A DNA stretch of 64,000 nucleotides, taken from JBCDHN01 sp965224535 (GTDB lineage Bacteria; Verrucomicrobiota; Verrucomicrobiia; Verrucomicrobiales; DEV007). Under the pieces are notes generated by a model. That model was not told the DNA's origin and did not search any database. It worked only from the letters and a program-made list of their open reading frames with translations. Shown here piece by piece: positions 8,940 to 18,913 of the stretch; position 1 is the stretch's first letter, and every line of letters starts with the position of its first letter. Location: the NCBI GenBank assembly GCA_965224535.1, contig CBDCZR010000021.1, positions 62,001 through 126,000 on the forward strand, given 5' to 3'. The translations under genes were made by a program, and so were the position numbers.

Positions 8940-9920
8940 TCACATCGGGCCGAGACAACCGGGGCAATCCTGGACCCAATGCCCGGTTTCCACCTCCTTC
9001 AACTCCGGCTGGCGGTCGGTTAGGCACTGGTCGCGATTTTGGGTCTCGCAGCGCGGTGCGAAGGCGCATCCGTCAATTTTCGCGGCCAGATTCGGCGGCA
9101 TGCCGGGGATGGTGTAGAGATCCTCGCCTTTCGTCTGGAGCGCGGGCACAGAGCGTTGCAACGCCCGGGTGTAGGCGTGGCGGGGATTGCGAAACAATTC
9201 GTCGGTTGGCGCGGTTTCCACAAATCGGCCGGCGTACATCACGTAGACCGCGTCGCAAACCTCGGAAACGACGGCCAAATCGTGCGTGATGAAGATGACC
9301 GCGGTCCCCAACTCATCCTGGCGCGCTTTAATCAGGTCCATCACCTGTTTTTGCACGGTCACGTCCAGAGCGGTGGTCGGCTCGTCAGCAATTAAAATCT
9401 CCGGCCGCGCGATCAGCGCCATGGCGATCATGACCCGTTGGCGCATCCCGCCGGAAAACTCGTGCGGATAGGCGTGGATGCGCTTTTCCGGCTCGGGAAT
9501 CCCCACCGCCGCCAATTCGTCGATCGCGCGGCTCAGCGCCTTTTCTTTCTCCATGTCCGGCTCGTGGAGCATGAGCGGCTCGATGAGCTGGGTCGAGATT
9601 TTGAGGTAAGGGTTGAGCGAGGTCATCGGATCCTGGAAGATCATCGAAATCCGGTTCCCACGCACCTGGCGCAGTTCTTCCTCCGGCAGGACCAAAAGGT
9701 CCGCGCCGTCAAAAATCGCCTCACCGCCCTCGATTTTGCCCGGCGGCATGGGAATGAGCCCCAGCAGCGAGTAGCAGCAGACCGACTTGCCGGAGCCCGA
9801 CTCGCCGACGATCCCGATGGTCTGGCCTTTCTCCAAATCGAACGAAACGCCGTCCACCGCGCGGACCACGCCCTCGCGGGTGTGGAAATGGGTTCGCAGA
9901 TCGGAAACTCGCAGCAACAT
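8940..9920 (-). CDS. Oligopeptide/dipeptide ABC transporter ATP-binding protein (OppD/DppD type)
   Basis: A 326-residue ATPase with Walker A GIVGESGSGKSV, Q loop MIFQDPMTSLNP, signature FSGGMRQRVMIAMAL, Walker B EILIADEPTTALD and H-loop ITHDLAVV. The C-terminal extension contains the oligopeptide-family tail CAFAPRC...C...W, expected for OppD/DppD. It energises uptake of peptides together with the OppF-like partner immediately downstream. There is no permease or solute-binding gene alongside, so the membrane components must be encoded elsewhere. The molybdate-type pair upstream is separated by 73 bases. Confidence 0.9.
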   Translation of the reverse strand: MLLRVSDLRTHFHTREGVVRAVDGVSFDLEKGQTIGIVGESGSGKSVCCYSLLGLIPMPPGKIEGGEAIFDGADLLVLPEEELRQVRGNRISMIFQDPMTSLNPYLKISTQLIEPLMLHEPDMEKEKALSRAIDELAAVGIPEPEKRIHAYPHEFSGGMRQRVMIAMALIARPEILIADEPTTALDVTVQKQVMDLIKARQDELGTAVIFITHDLAVVSEVCDAVYVMYAGRFVETAPTDELFRNPRHAYTRALQRSVPALQTKGEDLYTIPGMPPNLAAKIDGCAFAPRCETQNRDQCLTDRQPELKEVETGHWVQDCPGCLGPM

Positions 9921-9993
9921 GCCTGAGGTTGGACAATTCCTCGCGCGGATTCAACCGAAACCGGTGGCGTTCTGCCGTTCTACCGTACTGACG

Positions 9994-10647
9994 CTATACC
10001 GCGTAGACGCTTTCCTCCACCAACCCGCCATCGTTCAAGCAATACACCCGGTCGGCCAGCGCTTTGGCCACGCGCGGGCTGTGGGTAATGTGCAGGGAGG
10101 TGATGCCGTGCTCGCTGGTCAACCGTTTGATCAACGCGATCATCTCGTCGTGCGTGTCTTCGTCCAACGCGCTGAGCGGCTCGTCCAGGCAGAGAATCTT
10201 CGGCCGAAACGCCAGAGCCCGACCCAACGAAACGCGTTGACGCTCGCCGCCACTCAGGCCGTGGGGCTTGCGGTCGAGGAGATCCACGATTCCCAATTCC
10301 CCGGCCAATTCCGCGACCCGCGCCTCGATCTCATCCTCCGCCCAGCCCTTGACTTTCGGCCCAAAAGCGAGGTGGGCGCGCACCGTCTTCGTGGAAAACA
10401 GCGTCCCGTCCTGGGGCACGAACCCAATCCCGCGCTGACCGGCGGTTTTGAAGGTCACATCCTCGTCCATCAGGAAAATGCGGCCGCTAACCACGTTTTT
10501 CAGCCCACAAATCGCCTCCAGGATGGTCGTCTTTCCGGCCCCGGTTTTGCCCATCAACACCCCGTACTCGCCGGAGGGAATTTCGAAGGAGATGTCCGCG
10601 ATTTCGAACTCGCCCGCCCGCACGGTCAGATTCTCCACCCTAAGCAT
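9994..10647 (-). CDS. Molybdate/tungstate-type ABC transporter ATP-binding protein
   Basis: A 217-residue ABC ATPase. It has Walker A GKTGAGKTT, Q loop GFVPQDGTLF, signature LSGGERQRVSLGRAL, Walker B LCLDEPLSALD and H-loop ITHS. It matches the short ModC/WtpC-type ATPases lacking a C-terminal TOBE regulatory domain. The start at ATG 10647 overlaps the permease stop by 8 bases, a coupled arrangement. The substrate is inferred from permease type only; sulfate or another oxyanion is possible. No periplasmic binding protein gene is adjacent. Confidence 0.78.
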   Translation of the reverse strand: MLRVENLTVRAGEFEIADISFEIPSGEYGVLMGKTGAGKTTILEAICGLKNVVSGRIFLMDEDVTFKTAGQRGIGFVPQDGTLFSTKTVRAHLAFGPKVKGWAEDEIEARVAELAGELGIVDLLDRKPHGLSGGERQRVSLGRALAFRPKILCLDEPLSALDEDTHDEMIALIKRLTSEHGITSLHITHSPRVAKALADRVYCLNDGGLVEESVYAV

Positions 10648-11482
10648 GGTAGAGCCCTTTCTGGTTGTCGCGATCCCACATCCGCACGGCAATCAGCACC
10701 ACCAGCGCGATCGTCACCATCATCAGCGAGACCAAAACCGCCCCTTCCAGGTTACCGATGCTGATTTCCAGAAAAACGGTGCTGCTCAGCACCTCCGTGC
10801 GGCCGCGAATGGTCCCGGCGAAGACCAAAATCGGCCCAAACTCGCCCATCGCCCGGGTCCAGGCCAACGTCCCGGCCGTGGAGATGCCGCGCCAGCATTC
10901 CGGGATGACGATGGTGAAAAACGCCCGGCCGCGGCTGCAACCCAGGGTTTGGGCCACCTGCTCGGTGCGCGGGCTGATTTGGTCGAAGGTGTTGCGCATG
11001 GTTCGCACCGCAAAAGCGCAAGCCACCGCGAATTGCGCCAAAATGACGGCGGGAACCTGGTAGGTGACCTCGATTCCCAGGACATTGAGCCCCTTTTCGA
11101 TGCTGTTTTGCTGCGTGGGCAGTTGGTTGAAGAGGATCAGCAAGCTCAGCCCCACCACCAGCGGCGGCAGGACGATGGGGATGTCCAAAATGGCGTCGAT
11201 GACCAATTTTCCCGGGAAATTGTAGCGCGAGAGCAGGTAACCGGACGGCACGGCGAAAATGATGGACAGGATGGCGGTTACCGTGCAGGAAACCAGGGTC
11301 AGGACCACGGATGAGCGCACGTTAGGATCGCCCAGAATCGCCGTCAGGTCGCTCCACGACACCCGAAACACCGCGTAGGCCACATCCGCCAGCACCATGG
11401 CCACGATGAGCCCCAAATACATCACCGCCAGGCCAATGAGCGTGGCGAAGAACGGCGTGTCAGGATTGGAGCGGGCAGTCAC
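10640..11482 (-). CDS. Molybdate/tungstate-type ABC transporter permease
   Basis: A 280-residue inner-membrane permease with about six hydrophobic segments and the binding-protein-dependent transport signature around MGEFGPILVFAGTIRGRTE, characteristic of the molybdate, tungstate and sulfate permease group. Translation appears to begin at GTG 11482; the first transmembrane segment (PFFATLIGLAVMYLGLIVAMVL) would be broken by the next in-frame ATG. It is co-translated with the ATPase downstream. Its gene is 108 bases from parA, which points the same way. Confidence 0.8.
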   Translation of the reverse strand: MTARSNPDTPFFATLIGLAVMYLGLIVAMVLADVAYAVFRVSWSDLTAILGDPNVRSSVVLTLVSCTVTAILSIIFAVPSGYLLSRYNFPGKLVIDAILDIPIVLPPLVVGLSLLILFNQLPTQQNSIEKGLNVLGIEVTYQVPAVILAQFAVACAFAVRTMRNTFDQISPRTEQVAQTLGCSRGRAFFTIVIPECWRGISTAGTLAWTRAMGEFGPILVFAGTIRGRTEVLSSTVFLEISIGNLEGAVLVSLMMVTIALVVLIAVRMWDRDNQKGLYHA

Positions 11483-11590
11483 GGAATGGGATTTAGGACC
11501 CCATCCAAGTAGGCGGATTCAAGCGCCCCGCAGCCTTTTTCTTCGCGAATCGTAGAAAATGCCCGCGTAAATCGGGATCACCGGCCCATT

Positions 11591-12376
11591 CTACGCAACC
11601 GCGGCAATCGGCGCGTGCCGGTGCATGAACTCGTTGCTCAGCGCAGCGTAGCCCTTGGCGCCGGGGGAACTGGGCGCGTACTCGCAAATCGCCATCTCGT
11701 GGCTGGGCGCTTCGCTCAGCTTGACGTTGCGGGGGATGACCGTCTCGTAGCACATGTCAATCAGCCGCCCCCGCACCTGATTGATCACGTCCTCGGTCAG
11801 CTTGGTCCGGCTATCGGCCATGGTCATGACCACGCCCTCGATGTAGAGGTGCGGATTGGCGCCGGAGGCTTTGATGTCCTCGATCAGCTCGATCATTTTG
11901 GCCAGGCCCTCGATCGCGAAGTACTCGCACTGTACGGGGATCAAGATTTCGTCCACGGCGGCCAGGGCGCTGGTCATGTTGATCCCCAGCGAGGGCGGGC
12001 AATCCACCAGCATGTAGTCGAATGGCGAGATGGCGCGGTAATCATGCAAAATCTGGCGCAAGCGCACCAGGTGATCGTCGGTTCGCGCCAATTCAACCTC
12101 CACGCCGGCTAAATCCATGCTGGAGGGGATGAGCGAGAGGTTGGCGTACTTGGTGGGCTGGGGCAGGTCCTGGATGTAACGGCGGCCTACCAGCGGATCG
12201 TAGATGCTGGGAAACGCCCCGGGCTCGAAACCGAAATTGCTGGTCGCATTGGCCTGGGGATCGATATCCAAAACGCAGACGCTGTTGCCGGCTTTGGCCA
12301 GGTAAGCGCCGAGATTGACGGAGGTGGTTGTCTTGCCGACGCCCCCTTTCTGGTTGGATAGGGCAATGATTCTCAT
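11591..12376 (-). CDS. parA: ParA/Soj-type partition ATPase
   Basis: A 261-residue deviant-Walker ATPase. It has the P-loop KGGVGKTT at residues 10-17 with the signature lysine at its start, DIDPQANATSNF, the Walker A' / switch DCPPSLG, and the VQCEYFAIEGLAKM motif found in chromosomal ParA/Soj proteins. Such proteins move ParB-bound origin regions or plasmids by nucleoid-gradient dynamics. No parB lies next to it in this window and no canonical parS palindrome was noticed, so it may be a stand-alone cargo-positioning ATPase or its parB may be elsewhere. It is divergent from the helicase gene with a 185-base gap. Confidence 0.88.
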   Translation of the reverse strand: MRIIALSNQKGGVGKTTTSVNLGAYLAKAGNSVCVLDIDPQANATSNFGFEPGAFPSIYDPLVGRRYIQDLPQPTKYANLSLIPSSMDLAGVEVELARTDDHLVRLRQILHDYRAISPFDYMLVDCPPSLGINMTSALAAVDEILIPVQCEYFAIEGLAKMIELIEDIKASGANPHLYIEGVVMTMADSRTKLTEDVINQVRGRLIDMCYETVIPRNVKLSEAPSHEMAICEYAPSSPGAKGYAALSNEFMHRHAPIAAVA

Positions 12377-12448
12377 GCTGTGGATGTCAGGGTGTTAGGG
12401 TTCTTGAGACAGGGATAGGGCAGAATTTACCACGAATCTAGCGATTTT

Positions 12449-12465
12449 TTGGTTTTCTTAACCAA
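12449..12465. promoter_or_regulatory. Short inverted repeat in the parA/helicase divergent intergenic region
   Basis: TTGGTT and AACCAA form 6-bp arms around a 5-base loop (TTCTT) in the middle of the 185-base gap between the divergently transcribed parA and SNF2 helicase genes. Location and symmetry suggest an operator or a hairpin in the helicase leader. No regulator is identified and short palindromes arise by chance. Confidence 0.3.
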
Positions 12466-12561
12466 ATGGCGGTGGACGCGCCTTCGTTCCTCGGTCTTGG
12501 TGGGTTGCCGCCGTGATTCAAGCAACGACGAACCTAGAGCGGCGCCCCAAGCACCAACAAC

Positions 12562-15500
12562 CATGGAACTGACCGATAAATGGCTCAATAATGCCGCCGG
12601 TTGGCAGGTCGCGAAGCAGGCCCGCCAATTGTGGAAGAGCGGCGCGGTTGCGGAGGCCGACTACCAGGGCGCACTCCTGAAAGGCGTGGTAATCGCCGGC
12701 GGAAAACGCCTGGTCGCCGGCTTCGTCATCAACAGCGCCACGGATCTGGACAATTTGTGCAAATGCCCCACCGCCCGCCGCTACGGACAGGTGTGCGCGC
12801 ATTCGGCGGCCGTGGCTCTGGCGGTCATCCACGGCAAAAGCGAGCCCAAAGCAGCGAAAGAGCCCGCTACGGACCCAAAACCGCAAATTACCCGCCGCGG
12901 TGAGGGCGTGGACGTCATTTTCGATCCCCGGCTCGCGGAAATGTGGACGCGCGGGCGCATCCAGGTCAAATTCGAGCGCGGTGAGGCCGAACCCGCGGGA
13001 ATCTGGGATTGGCTGGACGCCGCGCAAATCACCAAGCTGCCGGCCCACGCCGTTTTGAATCCCAACCAGGCCGAACGGCTTTTCGCCGTGCTAGCCGGTT
13101 TTGACGCCAAAATCGGCCCCGGGCAGGTTTTGACTCTCTCCTCCACGCCAGCGGCGCGGTTGCGGGTCAATTTACGCCGCGATGGCGACCAATTTGAGCT
13201 GGAGCCGCTCCCGTGGAAGAGCGACGACCAATTCCGCCTCGGCAACTGGGCCTTTTTCCCGAAAATCCCCGCCCTCGAGCCCCTGCGCACCCCGCCAAAG
13301 GGATCGGAAGCGGCCTACGCCAGCCTGCTGGACGGCGAGACGGTGCGGATGTCCGCGGGCGAGCTTCTCGCGGGAACCGATGCCTGGCACGAATGCCTGG
13401 AGTTCCGCAGCGAGCCGGGCGAAGGGCTCGTGGTTCGCCCGGGCGAGCCAGTGTTTCACGCCAGGTTTGAGGGCTCGCTCAACGCTTTGTCCGGCGTGGT
13501 CACGGTGCGCTACGGCGATGCGCCCGGCTTTCGACTGGGACGGGATGCGGAGGCGGGAACGTTCCCGTTTCGAGCCAGCGACGGCGCGTTTGTGACCCGG
13601 AACGGAGGGGCCGAACAAGCCGCTTCGCGACTTTTGACCGAAAACCTGGGTTTCACCGTCCCGGACAGCGCTGGCCAGTTTCAACTGCGCGGTGAGGCGG
13701 ACATCTCGCGATTTTTCGCCAGCGGCCTTGCGAAACTCGGCGAAACCTGGGAAATCGAGCTGGGCGAGCGATTCCGCCACGTCACCCGCAACCTCGCGGT
13801 GATTCGTCCCCAGTTTCAGCGCCACGGCGGCGACAACAACTGGCTGAGCTTCTCGATCGACTACCGCGGCGCGGACGGGATCGAGATTCCGCGCCAGGAA
13901 ATCCAGCGCCTGCTCAACAAGGGCCAAACCAAGCTGCAACTGCCGGGCGGCCGGAGCGCCGTCGTCGATTTGCAAGCCTGTGAGGAAGCCGACGAGGTGA
14001 TTTACGACGTCCAGGCTAACCAGGAAGCTGGGCAATTCCGCGTCCGCGCGCATCAAGCCGGTTACCTGGCCGCGGCCTTTGGCCAGGAGGACCTCGCTGC
14101 GCGCGACCCCGTGGATTTGGCGGAGTTGGGCGCGTTAGGCCAGGTTTTGCGCGATTACCAGCGTCAGGGCGTGGAGTGGATGGTTCAATGTCTCCGCGGT
14201 GGCGCGCAGGCCTGCCTGCTGGCCGATGAAATGGGCCTCGGCAAGACCCTTCAAAGCCTCGCCGCCATTCAACTGCTCCACGCTCAACCAAAAACCGGGG
14301 CCGACGAGCCACGAGCGCAATCCTTGGTGGTTTGCCCGACCTCGCTGCTGACGAACTGGCGGCTGGAGGCGGAAAAATTCGTGCCGGAGCTGAAAATCCA
14401 CGTTTTGCACGGCCCCAAGCGTTGGTCGCAGACCCAGCCGATCGACGCCGCCGACATTTTGGTCACTAGCTACGCGCTGCTGATCCGCGACCGCGAAAAA
14501 CTCGCTGGCCGGCAGTTTTTGGCCGCAATCCTGGATGAAGCCGGCGCCATCAAAAACCCCGACACCAAAAACGCCAAAGCCTGCCGAAGCCTCGACGCTG
14601 CCTACCGCATTGCCCTAACCGGCACGCCCGTGGAGAACACCGTGCGCGAACTCTGGAGCATCTTCCAGTTCCTCGTGCCCGGTTACCTGGGCAGCCGCGA
14701 GGAATTTCGCGAGCGCTACGAGGCTCCCGTCGCCAGCGGAGCTGCGCCCGGACCGGTTCTGGATCGCCTGCGCAAACGCATCGCCCCCCTGACCCTGCGC
14801 CGGCTCAAACAAAGCGTGGCGCGCGATCTCCCGCCAAAAATCGAGCAAACCCGCTTCTGCGAGCTGCAACCCGGCCAAGCCCGGATTTACGAGGCTATCC
14901 TGCGCGAGAGCCGCAAAAAAATCGACGACGCCCTCTCCCAAAAATCCGAGGGCCAGGCGCGCATGACCATGCTAACCGCCCTGCTGCGATTGCGCCAGGT
15001 CTGCTGCGACCCGCGCCTGTTGAAGCTGGAGACGCCAGGCTCGAAACCCGACGCACAGAGCGCCAAGTTGGACCTGTTTGGCGAGCTTTTGGCCGAGGCG
15101 ACCGAAGGCGGGCACAAGATCCTCGTCTTCAGCCAATTCACCGGCATGCTGGCGTTATTGCGCGAGAACCTGGAAAACGCGGACATCGCCTACGCCTACC
15201 TGGACGGCTCCTCCACCGATCGCGCTGAGCAGGTCGCCAACTTTCAGCAACGCAGCGGCCCCCCGGTCTTTCTCATCAGCCTAAAAGCCGGCGGCTACGG
15301 CCTCAACCTCACCGCCGCGGACACCGTCATCCACTACGATCCCTGGTGGAACCCCGCGGTAGAATCCCAAGCCACCGACCGCGCCCACCGCATTGGCCAG
15401 ACCCGCCCGGTCAGCAGCTACAAGCTCATCGTCAGCGGCACCGTTGAAGAGCGCATCCTGGCCCTGCAACGCAGAAAACGCGCCGTCATCGACGCCGCCC

Positions 15501-15565
15501 TGGACGACGGCCAACCCCTCATGCGCGGGCTCTCAAGCGAGGAGATTCGCGAGGTGATCGGTTGA
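12562..15565 (+). CDS. SWIM zinc-finger SNF2-family helicase
   Basis: A 1000-residue protein. A SWIM-type zinc finger is visible at the N-terminus (C66, C68, C78, H80). A long middle region is followed by the two-lobed SNF2 ATPase. Helicase motif I is LADEMGLGKT (about 553-562), motif II appears as DEAG near 658 where DEAH/DEAQ is usual, motif III is TGTPVEN, and motifs V-VI read SLKAGGYGLNLTAADTVIHY and ATDRAHRIGQ. Bacterial SWIM-SNF2 proteins (HepA/RapA relatives) remodel protein-DNA or RNA polymerase complexes. ATG 12562 follows divergent promoter DNA; the upstream in-frame start gives a basic, low-complexity N-terminus, so I reject it. Confidence 0.9.
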
Positions 15566-15606
15566 TCCGGAACCCGGCGCCCTCTCCGAATCGCTGCGAT
15601 AGGAGC

Positions 15607-16019
15607 CTAACCTCTTGCTCGCGAATCCAAGCGTGCCCGCGTCATTCGCTCGCGAACGCCACCGTTTGGGAGGAAGTCCCTCTCCATGCGCCGAATTTGC
15701 TGGTCGAGGAGGTAGTTGGCTTGGTGGATGAGGCAAATGGCGATATTGGCGACCGTCTCCGGCGGGCGTGACTTCACGAACGGGCGGTAGGTGTCGTAGG
15801 ATTCGCCAGGGCTCCGCGCCAGTTTGAAGCGGACGTATCGCGCCCCTTGGAATCCTTGTCCCAGATGGGTCGGTCGCGTTTCGCGGAGGAAATCGCGGAA
15901 TCCTCCAGCACCTCCTCCAGGCTGGCGCGGGCGACGTTGGTGAGCTTGATCTCGCTCACGGTGGAGGTCACCGAGGCTTTGCTACCCTCGATGATGTTCT
16001 GCTTGCCCGCCTGAATTTC
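15607..16019 (-). pseudogene. Truncated, frameshifted four-helix-bundle (S23/IVP-like, 'suffix' type) gene
   Basis: On the minus strand a frame reads GKQNIIEGSKASVTSTVSE then IKLTNVARASLEEVLED, a well-known stretch of the four-helix-bundle family related to 23S rRNA intervening-sequence proteins. The continuation FRDFLRETRP ... VANIAICLIHQANYLLDQQI ... LPNGGVRERM follows in a different frame to a TAG at 15607. Restoring one T near 15899 joins the two (LEED-FRDFLRE). The N-terminal half that normally precedes GKQNI is missing; the fragment begins inside the 3' end of the MSEP-CTERM gene. It is therefore broken twice. The indel alone could be a homopolymer sequencing error, but the truncation could not. 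Confidence 0.8.
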
Positions 16020-18913
16020 CCCCCAAACCTCCGCCGCAGCACAACGCCCACGCCAAAAATCAGGGCTACAAGCCACATCTCCGGCGCCGGCGTTTCCATG
16101 AAATCCAGGTTTGCGTTGGCTTTCAGCTTTTGGCGTTGCTTGCGCTCCAGCATCTTCCACTGGGCACTGTTTTCCACCACGATGTAACTGGTGGATGCCG
16201 ACAAAACGCGGGTTTCCCGGCCCGTCTCCACGATTTCGCCAAGCAGTTGGTGGCTTTGCCAGGGATTCCAGGTCAAACGCTCATCCAACGCGGCAACCCG
16301 TGCCGCTCCCGCGTATCGCGACGTTTCCGGGTGAGTTTCCACGTTAGCAACGGGGACGAATCGCCGCGTTTCCGGGTTGTAGACGCCCAAATCTCCCGTG
16401 CCACCGATGAAGACGCTGGAGGGCCGCGTTTTCGGCTCGATCGCGCAAACGGCGACGGCTGAGCCCGATTTGAGCAAGCCAACGGGTTGAGGAAAAATTT
16501 CGACCGGTACCGATTTTCCGGCAAAATCCCAGGCTTCCAGCAAAGCGCCGGTTTGGGTGAAGTAGCGTCCCATGTCCGGCGTTAGCGCGCCGAATTTTTC
16601 CAGGTTTTCCCCAAAAATCGGCTCCGCGCCGGATGGCCGAATGATGGCGATGGCGGGAACGCGGAGCAAATCCGAAGAACCGGCGGCTTGGTCCAGAAAA
16701 TCACGGTGTTCGGCCAAAACCCGCTGGATGGCGCGATCCTGAAGCAGGGTGCCGCGCTTCCTAAGCCAAGCCCTTCCGCCGCGATAGCTTCCTAACGCCG
16801 AAACTGGGACAATCCCGGGCGTAACGTCGCCAAACTCGTAGTTCGCCGCGGTCACCGCGCAGTCGCGAACTTGCGGAAAACGCGCCGCGACGCTTTGGAT
16901 CGCCTCCAACGCCTCATCCTGGCTCAACCCGGCCTCGGAGCGGTCGATGATGAAGTGAAAATAGGGCTGGCGCGTCACTTTGGGCAGCGCATCCAGCGCC
17001 CCGGCTCCCAGGGCGACGAACTGCGAGCCATCTCCGGCGGGCGCGAGACTAACCTGCGCGCTCGGCTCCACGCCGGCTTCGACCAAGCGTCCGCCGATCT
17101 CCACGTCCGCGGCAATCCCCGGCGGCGCGATGAATTCGATCTCCGTGACCCGCTCTTCCCCGGGCGCGAACGGAAAAACGCGCAGCTCCAGCGTGTCCGC
17201 CCCGGTGTAGACCAGCAGGCCGGGGTCGCGCCGCGTGATGTCGCGGATCATCCGGTAGACCCACATCGCCGTCTTGCGCTCCACGATGCGCCCCGGCACG
17301 CGTTCGCCGGCCACGTGCAGCCAGTAACCGGCCACGAACACGCCACGCGGAATGCGGATGGGCGCGAAGTATTCGCCCTGAACGTTTGCGGGGTTGGTTA
17401 GGTCCAGCCTAACCAACGTACGCGTGCCCAAGCCTTCCGCCTGCGTGGTCGATGTCACCCGCTCCAACCGGGCGGTTTGCGGCGGCGCGCTGGCAAGTCT
17501 GCGCCGGTTGCTGGCGCGTCCGGAGCGGCGGCCAAAGATGTCGCCAAAGTCGCTGTCACGGTCGTAGCCAGGCAGTTCCCTGCCGAACAGCGCGCGGTGA
17601 ACGGTCTGCATCTTTGCGTCGCTCAGCACCAGGTTGTCGAAAGCCACCGCGTTGTAGAAATCGGTCAGGAAAGGCAGGTAACGCCCGTCCTTGATGTTTT
17701 GGAGGCGTGTTAGGCTGCGTTTCACCGCCAGGCGGCTTCCGGCGAAGCGCTTGTGCTGGAAATTTGGCGAGAACACGTAGTCAACGGCATGGTTGAGCAC
17801 CAACCGGTCGAGCCGCGCCTCACCGCATGCGTAGAGCGGGATGATGCACGCAGCCACCGCGCCCATCCACAGCGGGTGGCCGGCTTTCAGCCCCACGCCC
17901 AGCTTGCGAAGGTGCACGATGAAGAGGGCGGTCGGCGTCAAAATCAGGAAGCCCGCGCCGGCAACGATCATGGCGATGGCCGACAGCGGCAAGAACGGCA
18001 GGAACACGAAGAAAAAGTAGAGCGTGAACGGCAAAAACGCGCATTGCGCCAGCCAAATCGCGCGATCCAGCCCGGGCCGTCCTAACACGGGTGCTAACAA
18101 CAGGACGCCATTGGCCACGGCGAGCACGTAGATTTGCCAAGCCTGAAAATCGGCTGGGAACGGATATTTGGCGTTGAGCGCCAGCCCGCCGAGCGGCCCC
18201 ACGATCGCCACCAGCGTAACCAGGATGCTTTGCCCGATAGCCCCCTTGCCTGCCATCCAACCGAAGAGCAGCGTGAGCACGCGCAGGAATCCGGTTAGGC
18301 AGATAAGGCTTGAGACAACGACCATCAGCGCGATGCAAAATCCCGGCAGGTTGCCGATCCCGCGCCCTAAGCTGGTGGCCTCCACCAGATACCAAAAACC
18401 GGGCACGGCCGCGGCTACCAAGATGCTAAGCCCGACATCCTTGCCTCGGCTTAGCCGCGTGGGAAAACACGCCAGCGCCAACGCGGAGAGAAACACCGCC
18501 GGCATGAGGCCCACGAATTGGTAAAACAGCAGCGATTCCGGCTGCACGATCCACAACCGCAACGACGCGGGGACCAAATCGTGGATTTCCGTGCCTGTCC
18601 AAGCCAGGTAAGCCACGTGCGGCAGGAAAATCGCCCAATTCCAGCCCCAGGTCACGATTTGGCCACGTTTCCAAAACCAAACGGCCAACGCGCCACCTCC
18701 CAGCATCAACGTTAGCTCGCCGGCAAAGAGCAGCAACGCCATGCGGCGCTGATCGTCGCTAACCTCGCCGGACATGAGGTGAAACGCGCGCAAATTCGCG
18801 ATCAGCAAGATGGCTTGCGGAATGAGAATCGCGGCCAGAAGGGCCGCCGGATGCCGCGCCAAATTGGGAAGGGGCGAGCGGCGATTTTTGGGGGTGTTAG
18901 GGTTGGTGTGCAT
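15968..18913 (-). CDS. MSEP-CTERM-type VIT-domain membrane protein, probable exosortase substrate
   Basis: A 981-residue protein with about ten transmembrane segments in the first 370 residues. A periplasmic region follows, containing a VIT-like domain (about 470-600, including PIRIPRGVFVAGYWLHVAGE, RKTAMWVYRMIRD and LELRVFPFAPGEERVTEIEF). At the C-terminus a tripartite sorting signal reads METPAPEMWL, a hydrophobic helix (VALIFGVGVV) and LRRR at about 959-963. This is the architecture of MSEP-CTERM/XrtN-type VIT proteins, each encoded beside a dedicated exosortase; here the exosortase overlaps its start by 17 bases. The last 15 or so residues (GGKFRRASRTSSRVAKPR region) are encoded by DNA that in another frame is a four-helix-bundle remnant, so the tail is a secondary extension. 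Confidence 0.82.
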   Translation of the reverse strand: MHTNPNTPKNRRSPLPNLARHPAALLAAILIPQAILLIANLRAFHLMSGEVSDDQRRMALLLFAGELTLMLGGGALAVWFWKRGQIVTWGWNWAIFLPHVAYLAWTGTEIHDLVPASLRLWIVQPESLLFYQFVGLMPAVFLSALALACFPTRLSRGKDVGLSILVAAAVPGFWYLVEATSLGRGIGNLPGFCIALMVVVSSLICLTGFLRVLTLLFGWMAGKGAIGQSILVTLVAIVGPLGGLALNAKYPFPADFQAWQIYVLAVANGVLLLAPVLGRPGLDRAIWLAQCAFLPFTLYFFFVFLPFLPLSAIAMIVAGAGFLILTPTALFIVHLRKLGVGLKAGHPLWMGAVAACIIPLYACGEARLDRLVLNHAVDYVFSPNFQHKRFAGSRLAVKRSLTRLQNIKDGRYLPFLTDFYNAVAFDNLVLSDAKMQTVHRALFGRELPGYDRDSDFGDIFGRRSGRASNRRRLASAPPQTARLERVTSTTQAEGLGTRTLVRLDLTNPANVQGEYFAPIRIPRGVFVAGYWLHVAGERVPGRIVERKTAMWVYRMIRDITRRDPGLLVYTGADTLELRVFPFAPGEERVTEIEFIAPPGIAADVEIGGRLVEAGVEPSAQVSLAPAGDGSQFVALGAGALDALPKVTRQPYFHFIIDRSEAGLSQDEALEAIQSVAARFPQVRDCAVTAANYEFGDVTPGIVPVSALGSYRGGRAWLRKRGTLLQDRAIQRVLAEHRDFLDQAAGSSDLLRVPAIAIIRPSGAEPIFGENLEKFGALTPDMGRYFTQTGALLEAWDFAGKSVPVEIFPQPVGLLKSGSAVAVCAIEPKTRPSSVFIGGTGDLGVYNPETRRFVPVANVETHPETSRYAGAARVAALDERLTWNPWQSHQLLGEIVETGRETRVLSASTSYIVVENSAQWKMLERKQRQKLKANANLDFMETPAPEMWLVALIFGVGVVLRRRFGGKFRRASRTSSRVAKPR

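Noticed and set aside
11483..12561. parB or parS next to parA
   Set aside because: No ParB-like frame adjoins parA and no sequence close to the canonical TGTTTCACGTGAAACA site was seen.
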